A stretch of DNA of 64,000 nt, taken from Loripinus fragilis. Its lineage: Eukaryota; Mollusca; Bivalvia; Lucinida; Lucinidae. Positions within the stretch are counted from its first letter, which is position 1. Every line of letters starts with the position of its first letter. The notes beneath the pieces are model-generated. The model saw nothing but the letters and a program-made list of their open reading frames with translations. It ran no database searches and had not been told where the DNA came from. Both the position numbers and the translations under genes were made by a program. The stretch spans positions 34,638,620 to 34,702,619 of the forward strand of contig OZ026520.1 of the NCBI GenBank assembly GCA_964019695.1, in the 5' to 3' direction. This document shows, one piece after another, positions 1-11,231 of the stretch.

Positions 1-173
1 AGCGTTAAAACATAGTTGCAACGTTTAAAATTCGCGACATGTACCTGATTGACATACATGAGTAAAAGACATAGTGATTTTGCCATTTCGCGAGAGTTTT
101 ATGAAGTTTCGCGAGAATAAAACCCTAGCGAAAAATTTCGAATTTACAGTACAGCACTCTGGCTACGTCCTTG

Positions 174-1056
174 CTAGAGAAAACATATGCTTTTTAAAGC
201 TTTCTTTGTTTTTTCTTTGAATACTGAGCTCATCCAAATGTAGAAGAATGGATTCGCAAACGTATTTATTACAAATGTATACTTTCCGAAAAGAATGAAC
301 ACCTCTCCTGCTTCAGATCTGTGATTTTTGGTCATCTCTCTATAAACATATGCTACCCATGTTGGTATCCATGACAACAGAAAAACCAAGGTGACAGCAA
401 ACATAATTTGAGTGGTACGGTTGACTTTTCTGGCACTGTGTGAACGAATAGCGCCAGGCTTCGCTGTTGTTGGTGGGTTGCTGTAGCTTAGGTCTTGATT
501 TGTTTTTGATGATTGTAGGCTAGTACACCATTGACCATGTGGGCTTGGTTCGGTAGTTGTACGTGGCATAAGCAAGGAATCCCATTTCTGCTCTCCAGCT
601 TTGGTGTTATTTATAGCACGTTGATTAAGCACCATCTCGGATACATTCAATGGTACAACTTTATTTGTACCTGCCCTCTTCATTCCAGGTTTTAGCTTTC
701 TAATTTTAGAGCCACCAACAGATCGTCGGGTTTCAGTTGAATTGGTTGGCATCGCTTTCTTCGTATCAACATGTTCCATGACGCCAGTAGCTGGGTGTCC
801 GCCTCGGTATAATTTTGTTCTGATCGCCTGCGCAACTTTAGCATACGCTACACATACCACTATAAACAAAGCCACGTACGTGAAGATGAGAAAAGCATGC
901 ACTATGAAAACAAAATCAGATCCAGCTTTGTTTACACAGAACTTGTCATTTTTCTCTAAGGTTATAATCGCAGGAATGTTGACGATGAAAGCCACTGCTG
1001 TGATGATAAGACACGCTCTGAAGGCTCTAACTGGTGTGATATATCTTCCATGTGGC
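174..1056 (-). CDS. Class A GPCR, coding exon 2 (TM4-TM7 and C-tail)
   Basis: This is the last coding exon of a rhodopsin-like G-protein-coupled receptor in the plasma membrane; it joins in frame to 2917-3311 (codon AA+G, Lys132). The acceptor is a pyrimidine-rich tract ending in CAG at 1059-1057. The stop is TAG at 176-174, giving 425 aa in total. Visible parts are TM4 (about 143-163, Pro160), an ECL2 cysteine (172) that would pair with Cys101, TM5 (about 179-206, Tyr203), an ICL3 of about 140 residues rich in Ser, Thr and basic residues, TM6 with SWIP (Trp361, Pro363), and TM7 with NPFFY (400-404) followed by a helix-8 stretch. The usual TM4 tryptophan and TM5 proline are not visible. The fold and the long ICL3 resemble peptide or amine receptors of invertebrates, but the ligand cannot be assigned. 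I see no AATAAA on this strand in the 173 bases that follow the stop within the window. Confidence 0.88.
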
Positions 1057-1188
1057 CTGAAAGATATAAACGTGAAATTACATAATAATGTACAAAATCT
1101 TCCAATATACGCCCATGCTGTTGTATCCAGCGGGCTAAAGGTCTAACCTTTGGCCTGAGTTTACATCAAAGTATCGCGTGTCTGTGTG

Positions 1189-1193
<5 letters not shown>

Positions 1194-1224
<31 letters not shown>
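1194..1224. repeat. (AG)n microsatellite
   Basis: About 15 AG units in the GPCR intron. No function is suggested. Confidence 0.95.
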
Positions 1225-1225
<1 letters not shown>

Positions 1226-1226
1226 A

Positions 1227-2256
1227 GTGAAGGCTCTGGCGAAACTCGTTGTGGAGAATCGATAAAATGCTCGGCAAGAATCGCATTTTATCGTTTTTCC
1301 CAAACTCGTTTAATAAATTCAATTAATCATGAGCACTCATGTATGAATAAATTATTGCAACTTTCAAGGCACAAGGATGCAGAGGATTTCATCTATACAA
1401 TGGGCGACATATAATTCTAATGAAATTAGCTATCATAATATAACATAACATAACATTTCTTTATTGATCAAGCTCAGATAACATAATTTGTTGCTATCAG
1501 TTGAGTGGAACTATCACCTCGGATACATAAGATTGAAATGTCAACTCTTCTAACATGATTTCACTGTAGTACATTCATATTTGACACACGTGTTGCCCGA
1601 ACGTTTTATGTAAAAGTGGATTTTTGTTAAAAATACCCCTTTTTTCAAAGCCAAATCGGTGCCACGGGGTTGTCTGCGGTTTGTGATTGTGGTATTTCCT
1701 AACCATACTCACTATTATCAATCAAACACCACAATAGCATCATTTATGTACAGACAATAGCCTTTTGGTGTTGTAGAAACCATTAGGCTACGCTATTAAC
1801 AAATTCGGAAGATTCTACAGAGTTACAGAAAAAATCGTCATTTTCAAGAAAATCAAAAATTACAAAACTTGAGCCATGAACTTAAGCAGCGATTGTTTTA
1901 TCAAAAACTTTTTTTGATCCCAAACTTTGACTTTCTTAGCAAAAATGGCAAAATAAACTGGGTTTCTGTCGTATTGTCTTGTGAAATGCATCACTTGTCT
2001 ATTGGACAGGGGTTAACATTATCACCTATGTAAAATTATCAGGTGTTCCATTAAATATTTTGAGCAGTATTGTATTTTGTATTTGCATTGTATTTTGCAC
2101 ACGGATTGCCTGATGTGTGTAGACGCCAGTAATGGTTTCGCATTGCTTATATGATCTTTGTTTCAAAGGTCAAGGTCAAACTTACTTAATATCTGAAGGT
2201 ACTGGCGAGTGTTTCACCTATGCGAGGCGAATGAGTACAAAATTTGGTGTATTTAA
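1227..2256. other. GPCR intron, no recognised feature
   Basis: AT-rich intron sequence between the microsatellite and the first MITE. I see no conserved reading frame, tandem array or inverted repeat. Confidence 0.6.
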
Positions 2257-2691
2257 CCCATGAAAACCTAGCGCCCTTTTTGTGGGACATAGACAGTGTA
2301 GATCCAGATCAGGATCTCATTGTGGAACATAGACAAACAGTGCAGATCCAGATCAGGGTCTCTATTGTTTGCTGACAGAATGTTATATTAAAATTTGAAA
2401 AAAGACAAATACCAAATAACAACCTAGCGCCCTTTTGTGGGACTTAGACAGTGTAGATCCAGATCAGGGTCTCATTGTGGAACATAGACAAACAGTGCAG
2501 AACCAGATCAGGGTCTCATTGTGGGACATAGACAAACAGTGCAGATCCAGATCAGGATCTATCTCTACTGTTTGCTAACAGAATGTTCTATTAAAAATTG
2601 AAAAAAAGACAGATACCAAATAACCCTTAAAACGGAAATGGACTGGTCCAATTGATAAGAGTGGGAAATTCCATTCGGCTTAAAAAGGTTA
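2257..2691. repeat. MITE family B, rearranged copy
   Basis: Family B is a roughly 230-bp non-autonomous element whose ends read AACCCATTTA... and ...TATGGGTT. Its middle is a palindrome around GATCCAGATCAGGGTCT. This copy is longer because the segment from TGTGGGACATAGACA to AGATCAGGATCT is repeated several times. Other copies lie near 11.2, 38.1, 53.8, 55.1, 56.5 and 59.5 kb. This one lies in the GPCR intron, six bases from a family A copy. Confidence 0.75.
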
Positions 2692-2697
2692 AGCAAA

Positions 2698-2905
2698 TGA
2701 GCCACAACATGATATTTCCAACAAAGTGGTATGTGCGACCGCAGACTGATCAGCGCCTTTGCTGGTCGCTTAAATATTCTATGACTGTAAAACTACTGAC
2801 CGAACCTCATTTGAGGTTTCTAAGCTTAAAAGGAGGCTGTACAGGCTCGTCTGAATCTACACTTGTCAAAATACCACATTGTTTGAAATCACGTGTCACG
2901 GCTCA
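2698..2905. mobile_element. MITE family A, copy 1, beside a splice donor
   Basis: Family A is a roughly 240-bp element with inverted ends TGAGCC...GGCTCA extended by a diverged arm containing TTTCCAACAA/TTGTTGGAAA. It has an internal palindrome around GCGCGTATGCGC. AAAT occurs at both ends as a likely 4-bp target duplication. The right end lies 11 bases inside the GPCR intron, next to donor GTAAGT. Confidence 0.8.
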
Positions 2906-2916
2906 AATAAACTTAC

Positions 2917-3311
2917 TTGCAAGTCTTGAAGAATCTGTCTATCGCCACCGTGGTTAACAGCAATGTCGAAGACAGCATGGTGACTGCCTTAAGGAAATAG
3001 TGTAGCTTACATGTGATATCAGTAGCGATCGCCTGCCAGTATCCCAGGTGATAAATCGTGAATATGGGGATGTTGAATACGGCGAACAAGTTATCGTTGG
3101 CAGACATGAAAAAGACAAGCCAGTCTGTACTTGTCTTAAATTTATTCTGGGTCTCCACAAGAAGAATCAGACTGTTTCCGCCGATTGCCAAAATGGCACT
3201 GATAAGAAGAAATGTGCAAAGGATTAATTCGCACCATCTTGGCACTGCAACTGTCTCTCCCAAGGCTAAAGTCATGTTATTATAAATAACAGTACTGTTT
3301 TCCAAGTCCAT
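2917..3311 (-). CDS. Class A GPCR, coding exon 1 (N-terminus to TM3)
   Basis: First coding exon of the receptor completed at 174-1056. The ATG at 3311-3309 directly follows a T-rich run (A-rich on the coding strand) and is the only start giving a normal short N-terminus with two N-glycosylation sequons (Asn5, Asn12). TM1 (about 28-52) has the GN motif (Asn46). TM2 has Asp73 and Pro82. Trp92 lies in ECL1, and Cys101 is the conserved disulfide cysteine. TM3 ends in DRF (125-127) in place of DRY. The exon ends at 2917 with donor GTAAGT (2916-2911), phase 2. The intron (1057-2916) is 1,860 bases. A non-coding 5' exon upstream is possible but not visible. Confidence 0.87.
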
Positions 3312-3773
3312 TTTTTTTTTTTTTTTGTTTTTTTGTTTTTCTTATCCTAAAATCTAGTAGTTATTCTACAATTTTGTTTTAGAGACTTTTGCGACTTTAT
3401 CTGAGCATGATGAAAGTTCGACTAGTACTGCTCATAAAAAACATGGAGAAAGTTTTATATCCTCGAAACCTGATGTCCAAGTATAGCCCATTCTTTACTG
3501 GAAAAAAAAAGCTAAAAGTGTAGAACCCGATGATGAGAAGCCACCGAACTAGCTCTCAGCATATCACTAGGGTCTGCACTGTGTTGTTAGATAAAAAAAG
3601 TTAACGAAGTATGGTTTTGATATTTAAAACAAAGACTTAAGCCGAAGACAAGTATTGCTTGAGCAACGAGAAGTTAATTTGATGTTTGATTAACGTTTGT
3701 CGATATTCAATTTAAGAAGTTTGCTTGATTTTTGATTTACGTTTCTCGATATTCAAGAAAAGAAAGAAAGGTG
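3312..3773. other. GPCR upstream region
   Basis: A T-rich tract (3312-3345), then AT-rich sequence. A run with TCGATATTCAA motifs (3685-3755) recurs inverted at 5785-5925. Neither a promoter element nor a 5' UTR exon can be identified. Confidence 0.5.
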
Positions 3774-4060
3774 GCAAAGATCAGGAATCGATAGAAACAA
3801 GTACCACACCTGACCCAGGATACCACATGGGAAAGTGACAAAAACACAATTAAACATCACAAACGAGAGCCAGGTGACCACAAGGCAGCAATGAACGGAC
3901 GCGAAAGAATGACAAACACAAAACATAAATAACACGTATGATCCAATAAAGAAGTACCGCCTTGGAATGGCCGGTAAAAATATTTCACTTGAGGGCTTAC
4001 ACCAGTTTCACGGCGCCAACCTCGCCCTTAATTTGAATGTGGACAAGGACACATTTGGAA
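3774..4060 (-). mobile_element. RT element D, 3'-end fragment
   Basis: Matches the 3' untranslated end of the retroelement whose RT is open at 60288-61004: AAAGATCAGGAATCGATA at the 3' terminus, then the conserved block with ACGGCGCCAACCTCGCCCTTA. Only about 290 bases remain and there is no RT coding. This is a typical 5'-truncated copy. Confidence 0.8.
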
Positions 4061-5506
4061 AAGTGACAAAACGCAAGAAAAAGCAACACACACGACAGCC
4101 AACTAAAGCCCACTTTGAATCGAAGTATAGTTCCTACTAAAGTAACTATAGTTCTATTCGAACATCGATAGTCGCTAGTACTCGCTACTATAGTGACGTT
4201 ACGAACCTACTAGAGATCAGCGGTGGGTCAGGGCACCGTTACTCTAATAGCTTGTTATGGTTTCTTCCTCTATACCTATCTAGCAAGATGTTTTCCAGAT
4301 CTGCCAGAAGCCTCAAAATGTAATTTTTACAAAAAAAACATCCGTGCTGTGCTCTATTTGCGGTCCCACTTACTAGTAGGACATCCAGAGCCTGAAAAAA
4401 TATGTTGGAATTTTCGAGTACATTTTGGCATCCAAAACTGTATGAATAAAAGTTATACAAAATCTCTTTTGGATAATACAACCATGCTGACTAAACAAAG
4501 GACATCATCGTGGCATGATACTTATGTGCTTGGATCAAATTTCATTTAAGTGCAAAATCGGTGAAAATTGTAGCAATCTTTTATTTAAAGGGCCAGCTAT
4601 CAAATCTTAAGTTTGTTGCACCCCGTGGAAGAAATATGCCATTGCTATCCTGTGTTAGATATGCATCTATCATGCTTGGAAAGCTATGTTTTACTACGTT
4701 TTCTGTGGTCAAATCTTCATAATAGGCCTGTAAAGTACATTGCCATATAAAAGCAATTAAAATGTAACACAACTAAGAATACATGCAACCATTTTTTGAC
4801 AATTTGTAAAAAAATAATTTATTTTGCTTTATGTTTTGTATGAATGCGCCACTGAATGCAATTGTCTAACTTCTTAAACATAACATATGTTTAAGCTACT
4901 ACTTACGTTAAACTTTGCGGTCTGAAATTGAGCAATTTTCTCAAAGGCATATATGTTCCTGGCTACAACTTTCATGAAGCACTTGGCAATGATGTCGTGC
5001 TATAGTGTCTAAAATAGGACTAAAATATATTTCATTTCTCATCTCACAAATTTGTTGTATTTGTATAACTTATTAATTCAGATCGAAGCCGGTTATTACT
5101 TTCTCATTGTCAAAAATCAATATTAAACCTAAAAATAAAAACAGTTGAAATTGGAATCTCAAGATGCTATTTTTTCTATTTTCGTTTTTCGACGTTTGGA
5201 CTGATACTGTCAACATGGTCAATCAAGTACCTACTATATCCAAAAGCGACAATCGAAAAATAAAATAGCATTTTGAGATTTAAAGTTTTCAAGGTGTTTT
5301 CTTTGGCCGAATAATAATTATGGGTTTTTGAAATCGAGAACCTGATATTCTGGCTATTTCAATCTAGCTGCCCTCTGACCATAACAATAACTTGACGAAC
5401 TCTAACAGCCCAACTATCGAAAAATGAAATATCTAAAATTCACTAACTTAATTTTAATTTAAAATTTGAAAATCGGATGAAGAAAACTCGAAAAGCAAAA
5501 TACAAA
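4061..5506. other. Intergenic, with one inverted repeat
   Basis: Mostly unassigned AT-rich DNA. An inverted repeat with arms of about 30 bp (5152-5181 and 5253-5282, around GATGCTATTTTTT/AAATAGCATTTTGAGAT) suggests a small foldback element. The short open frames here have no recognisable domains. Confidence 0.5.
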
Positions 5507-5745
5507 TGAGCCGTGGCATGTGATTTCCAACAATGTTGCATTTTGACATGTGTAGACTCGGACGAGCCTCTGCAGCCTCCATTTAAGCTTAGAAACTCCA
5601 AATGGTATTCAGTCAGTAGCTTAACAATCAAAGAATACTCGAGCAACTAGCAAAGGCTCTGATCAGACTGCGTGTATGCGCAGGCTGATCTGAGGCTGTG
5701 CTGGTCGCACATACCACATTGTTGAAAATCTCATGCCACGGCTCA
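5507..5745. mobile_element. MITE family A, copy 2
   Basis: A complete copy with TGAGCCGTGGCATG at the left and CATGCCACGGCTCA at the right, flanked by AAAT on both sides. The central palindrome around GCGTATGCGC is retained. Confidence 0.85.
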
Positions 5746-6111
5746 AATGTAATATTAAAAATTGAAAAACAAAAAACGAACTACATTCTTAAATTGAATA
5801 TCGAAAACGACAATCAAACAAACTTGTTACATTGAATATATGGAAAAACGAAAATCAAACAAACTTCTGTATGTGCGTATTGAATAAATAACAATTAACA
5901 ATGTTAAATTGAATATCGACATACAAAAAATAACATTTCCTTGCTAGCGGAAATCGAGTTTATTATAATTACATATATTACATGCACATATCTCACTTCT
6001 CCCTCCTATTCACATTAATATGATTAATAAGCTAGGTTTATCAGTTTTATGCATGTGATCCGCATCACAGACAAACTGCCATCTGGTTCTGTGGTAGAGA
6101 GAAAGTAAAAG

Positions 6112-6350
6112 TGAGCCATGATATGTCATTTCCAACAAAGTGACATTTTGACAAGTGTATACTCATACGAGCCTGATCAGCCTACTTTTAAGCTTAGCAA
6201 CTCCAAATGGTGTTCAGTCAGTAGCTTAACAATCATAGAATACTCAAGCGACTAGCAAAGGCTCTGGTCAGACTGCGCGTATGCGCAGGCTGATCTGAGG
6301 CTTTGCTGGTCGCACATACCATATTGTTGGAAATCTCATGCACTGGCTTA
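6112..6350. mobile_element. MITE family A, copy 3
   Basis: The same 240-bp family with more diverged ends (TGAGCCATGATATG ... TGCACTGGCTTA). It lies in the same orientation as copy 2. Confidence 0.8.
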
Positions 6351-6798
6351 AATATGCAGCTTTAGAGACTAAGGTAAATGGTCTAAAAATCAAGCACTTT
6401 TCTGTATCAAATGTTGGTTATCAGGGGTGGAATTTACAAAATGATTCTCAGAATAGCAAATAGGGAGGATCCTGATCAGACTGCTCCTTCAGCAGCATTC
6501 TGATCTGTTTGTCTAGGTCTCTAGACCTTTGGGAGGTAGCTACGTGTAGTGTTCGAAATTTTAGAAGATGTACCTCCCCGAGAAACTTGTCTTCGGAGAT
6601 TCCGACCAAGTAAGACTCGACCCAGACGTCTAAGCTACAGAAACTAGCTAGAATATCTAACCGTTCCATGTAACTACTAAACAAAATTAGCCATTATACT
6701 TTCCATAGAGCGAATGACAAAAATAGTTTCTGTCTGTCTGTTCTGCCCGGTAATTGTCTTTCGACTTGCTTCAAACTAAATAGCTAAAGACTAATATA
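6351..6798. other. Intergenic, unassigned
   Basis: A 78-codon minus-strand open frame (6448-6684) is present, but it has no recognisable domain or splice context, so I do not call it a gene. Confidence 0.5.
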
Positions 6799-7313
6799 CA
6801 GTTATTTCATGCCTGTTTGTAGTATAGTCGAAACTATTACCCAGATGTGCCGTGGACGACCTGATGCACTATTGCACGAGGCCGAAGGCAGAGTGCAATA
6901 GTGCATCAGGTCGTCCACGGTACCGAGGGGTAATAGTTTGACTATACTACAAACAGGCATGAAATAACTGTTTTATTACCCAACCGATTTGATGAAATAC
7001 TTAGCAGCGTTCCTTGAATGGATTTGCTGAAGACGATGCGGTTTTGTTGCAAAACGGAAAGTTTCACCAAATCTGCTCAACTTTGGTCTCAAAATGTTCC
7101 GCTCGTTCTAACTAAGAAAACGATAACTCACACTTTATGCTTCTGACCATAAACAACGGAGTTATTTGAGTTTAAAGTTGCCAAACCATGCCTCATTTTC
7201 ACCATTGTGACGCCTCCTTTCATAAACGAACCGTACGCGCATCGTCGTCGCGCATGATAATAAGCGCCTGTGTGTTTTAACAGGGAAGCGGGAAACCAGG
7301 TATTTGCTGAGAA
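6799..7313. mobile_element. Foldback element E, copy 1
   Basis: It begins with a near-perfect palindrome (6799-6970; arms of about 80 bp containing TGCACTATTGCACGAG, loop about 12 bases), followed by about 340 bp of unique body. The body and arms recur in inverted orientation at 62221-62682, which defines a dispersed element. No coding capacity is seen. Confidence 0.75.
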
Positions 7314-7481
7314 GAATGATTCTTCAAAAATTAAGCTGGTTACTACCGACCCTCATCAGTAATAAATTAGGGATAATTGACCAACTTTTCTGGTATAATA
7401 TGACATATTAAGATCGATTCGGTGAGGTTTTGACTTGCCAAGTCACATTAATTGAAACAACGACAAATCAAAACAAAGTCA

Positions 7482-7958
7482 GGGGTAACAACCTACGTCA
7501 TAGCGTGGGTGTTGTAAACACGTAGTATGACGCCATCTTTGATTTGCAAGGTTAGTTTTTCCCTTCGTAAATGTCGTACAAATTAGTGTCTGTCAAAACT
7601 AAGCAGTGCAGGCGGTGCCTAACATCACACTTGAACAGAATATACAATGGTCACGTCCAGAAATGCCGTTGCCTTTGTAAACATTCACCCACAAAAATCG
7701 AAGTGGGTGACTGCTAAAATTATCCTCGTGTCTCCCGCCTCGATTCTTGTGGGTGAATGATTACAAAGGCAACGGCATATCGGGGCGTGACCGTTATATA
7801 TTCTGTTCAAGTGTGATGTTAGGCACCGCCTGCACTGCTTTGTTTGTACAGACACTCATTTGTTTAATTTTACGAAGGGGAAAACTGACCTTGTAAATCA
7901 AAGATGGCGCCGTACTACGTGTTTACAACATCAATGCTATGACGTAGGTTGTTACCCT
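7482..7958. mobile_element. Long foldback element, about 220-bp arms
   Basis: The arms (7482-7703 and 7738-7958) are inverted copies at nearly 90 percent identity by eye, beginning GGGTAACAACCTACGTCATA. The spacer is about 35 bases. There is no open frame. The architecture is that of a non-autonomous hairpin-forming element. Confidence 0.85.
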
Positions 7959-8130
7959 TGAAAGTGGCAAAAGCAAAACTAGAACGTTAGAATTTGTTTT
8001 CATGTAACTATAATGCGCTATGTGATGGTTTTAAGCTTTTTTTCAAAAAGCTTATCCTATATGACAATATGATAGTACGCAGCCCGGTAGTTGTCATAGC
8101 CTCAAGAAAGATGGCATATTATAATACTTT

Positions 8131-8703
8131 ATAATTGACTAAGTTTGCAACTTGCATGGTAGCACCGGATACGTAGTGTAGCATGAGATAGCCTTTTCTG
8201 TGCAAATTACCTGTATATATTGTCTCATGGTGTCATTAAAATGACGACCCAGCTCCTCGCCATTCAACTCCGCTCGCGGAGAGATAGCATTTCCTGTGAA
8301 AATTACCTGTATATATTGTCTCATGTTGTCACGAGTATATTTGACTAAGTTTGCAACCTGCATGGTAGCACTGGATACGTAGTGTAGCATGAGATAGCCT
8401 TTTCTATGCAAATTACCTGTATATATTGTCTCATAGTGTCACAACATTAAAATGACGACCCAGCTCCTCGCCATTCAACTCCGCTCGCGGAGAGATAGCA
8501 TTTCCTGTGAAAATTACCTGTATATATTGTCTCATGTTGTCACGAGTATATTTGACTAAGTTTGCAACCTGCATGGTAGCACTGGATACGTAGTGTAGCA
8601 TGAGATAGCCTTTTCTATGCAAATTACCTGTATATATTGTCTCATAGTGTCACAACATTAAAATGACGACCCAGCTCCTCGCCATTCAACTCCGCTCGCG
8701 GAG
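8131..8703. repeat. Tandem repeat, about 206-211-bp unit, 2.7 copies
   Basis: Units start at TTGACTAAGTTTGCAAC (8135, 8341, 8552). Each unit holds two related half-units, both containing AATTACCTGTATATATTGTC, so the array has an internal period near 100 bp as well. The open frames here are by-products of the repeat. Confidence 0.88.
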
Positions 8704-8726
8704 ATGGCGAGAAGATGGGGTATCAT

Positions 8727-9110
8727 TTAAAGAGACTAGGTCTGTAACTATGAACATTTTCGAAAAAAAAAATATTTTCTTTTTAAATCATTTATAAAAA
8801 TAGAATTAAGATATATTTTCACAATAAATATGGCCAGTACAGCTGAAAACTGCAAGGAAACGTGAATTATCTTATTAAAAGCGGTGTTTTTTTTCTCTTA
8901 TTGGCAATTATTTACGTCCCTCCAATAATTCTAGACAGTTGATTTTTAACATAAATGCTGTTGTTTTGATAGTGTTATTTTGTTAAGATTTACGAAAATG
9001 GTGAAATGTTTACCTGAATTTGAGTATTTTTACTGTATTCTTGAAAAATAAAAACTTTATTTCAAAAATTAAAAGATCAAAAGCTACAGACTATGCAATT
9101 TTAATAAATT
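8727..9110. repeat. Dispersed repeat G, copy 1
   Basis: About 380 bp shared at high similarity and in the same orientation with 55300-55668, including CGTCCCTCCAATAATT. No TIR or coding frame is seen, and the class is unknown. Confidence 0.75.
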
Positions 9111-10202
9111 CATCACTTTCCACTTTCCGTCAGTAGACAACAACCCACTTTAGTTGGCAAGTTTTTTAAAAGCTTATACTTGTTGTATACGATTGCCATT
9201 TTTTAAACGTGCATGCGCAACTATCCAGCGAGGACATATTCTATTTTTTCTAATGAACCATACTCTGTGTGTGCGACCAGTAAATTAAGGCTGTGGTAAG
9301 ATGGCGCTAATGCACATGCTCGTATGAGCCATCGCTATTAGCCTATGAGATAAGTGCCAGACTTCCATGTACTAGCTCACTTTTAGAGGTCGCAGCAGCT
9401 GTCGTTGTTTCTGCGTGGAGTTGGTAAAACTTCTCCCGGTACATCGATATAGTGTTGATATTTTTTTCATATTCTGGTCTTTCTGGAATATTGGGTGCTG
9501 ACTGAAAGCAGAATACCACTTAGGCTGGTGCTAGAGAGCGTGTGAATTGTGCTTCCATTCGTTCTCATGAACAGACTCAATAAAACCAAGTCTGCTGTTT
9601 TCTAATATTGTAGGTTCTCTATTCCTGAAGGATCCATTTTTTTTCAGATTATTTAGGCGGTAATATCTGTCTTTAGCATGCGAAAAATCCCTAGTCATCA
9701 TTATGAGACTAATAATATAAAGGCTCTAACAGACCAATTTAGAAGAGCATCAGCTATTTTGAACCGAACCAAACAATACTTAAATACGATATTGTATGTT
9801 TGAACATGTAGAGTATTTTTCAGTGCACTGACCGATTGGGCCTTCGATGTAGGCAGGAACTGGTGTCTTATTATCGTGTTTACTAAGCTAATTATATGAA
9901 TGCGTACCACATGGCATGTAAAACCAGCAAAGTTTCAGTTCACAAGTATGTTCGTTAGCTGCCGTCTCCTAGGATCCAAACTGTTTGCCCCTCGGATGGT
10001 ATTCCCGAAAGACTTTCGAAAAAAGTTGCAAATGGTTTTTGTAAAAAAAAATCAACAAACGGCAAAACCATGCACAATTACCTGGAAGACAAAGAGTAAA
10101 ACTGCTTATTAACGCAATAACCATCTTTTGATTATTTGTTTTTATCTGCTGCCAAAATATACATTAATACAAACAAAAATGTACATTAATGCCAACAACA
10201 AA
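9111..10202. other. Intergenic, unassigned
   Basis: AT-rich DNA without recognisable coding or repeat structure, apart from short open frames lacking domains. Confidence 0.5.
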
Positions 10203-10440
10203 TGAGCCGTGGCATCAGATTTCCAACAATGTGGTGTGTGCGACCAGCAAAAGCTAAGACCAGCCTGCGCTTACGCGCAGTCGGATCGGAGCCTTTGCTA
10301 GTCGCTTACATATTCTAAGAGTGTTAAGCTACTAACTGCGCATCATTTGGAGCGTCTAAGCTTAAAAGGAGGCTACACAGGCTCGTCTGAGTCTTCACTT
10401 GCAAAACGCCACATGGTTGAAAATCACATGTCACGGCTCA
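10203..10440. mobile_element. MITE family A, copy 4
   Basis: A complete copy bounded by TGAGCCGTGGCATC and CATGTCACGGCTCA, with AAAT on both sides. The internal palindrome (GCGCTTACGCGC) is visible. Confidence 0.85.
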
Positions 10441-10765
10441 AATAAAGATATCAGACTGGTTCACATGGTTCAGCAGAGAAATGGCATCTATATGTTCTTC
10501 GGTTAAAGCCACGAGTATTTTACCTTTGCTAATTAGTATAATTACTTTTAACAATGCACGCGCTTCAATTTACTATGTTGCCATTTTTCCATTAATATAG
10601 CATGAAGAGGTCGTCTAGAGAGCAACGGATGTTCATCTTTCCGGGAGGGATACATTAATGTGCTTTCATCAGCTCAGCTTTGATGAAAAGTCACTTGAAG
10701 TTCATGAAGGGAACAATTTTACGCCCAATCTACAATTACACTCCTACGGAATAAAAGTAAGTAAG

Positions 10766-10806
10766 GGTGCAAAGATCAGGAATCGATACAATCAAGTACC
10801 ACACCT
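10766..10806 (-). mobile_element. RT element D, minimal 3' fragment
   Basis: Only the last 40 bases of element D are present (AAAGATCAGGAATCGATACA), adjoining the AGTAAGTAAGG tail seen at other copies. This is consistent with extreme 5' truncation. Confidence 0.6.
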
Positions 10807-11231
10807 ATTTAAGCCGCACCGAATTTCCCTGTCATTATCTATCTGTCTTTGCACTTACGTCACCCCTACAGCTGCTCTCCAGTCCTAGCCCAACTCCAGA
10901 GATGGTCAGAACTCTCACACAACTAAGCTTAGAAGATTCATAACACAGTTCTTTGTTATATGACTCCTATAAAAGACCTCCTCTGATTGGCTGAAACTAG
11001 CTTGCACTGGTTGTGACAGATCATGATGTCAAACAGTGATGAGCTTAAGACAGGTTAACAAGTGTTGTCAGTCTTGACAGAGAGCTAAAAATAGATTGGA
11101 CTAAATCTAGCCCAGGTAACATTGCTTTTTGTCAGTCCTAACAGAGAGCTAAAAATAGACATTGAAACACTGACTGGTTTCTTATGTATATTTCACAGGT
11201 AAAATGTTTGTTCATTTTATGAGAACAGCAT

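Noticed and set aside
742..1146. 134-codon plus-strand frame
   Set aside because: Antisense shadow of GPCR exon 2, which has clear TM and splice evidence on the minus strand.
6448..6684. 78-codon minus-strand frame as a host exon
   Set aside because: No recognisable domain and no convincing splice sites; left as unassigned.
8139..8622. Two near-identical minus-strand frames (90 and 63 codons)
   Set aside because: Both arise from the 211-bp tandem repeat. There is no coding signal beyond the repeat itself.
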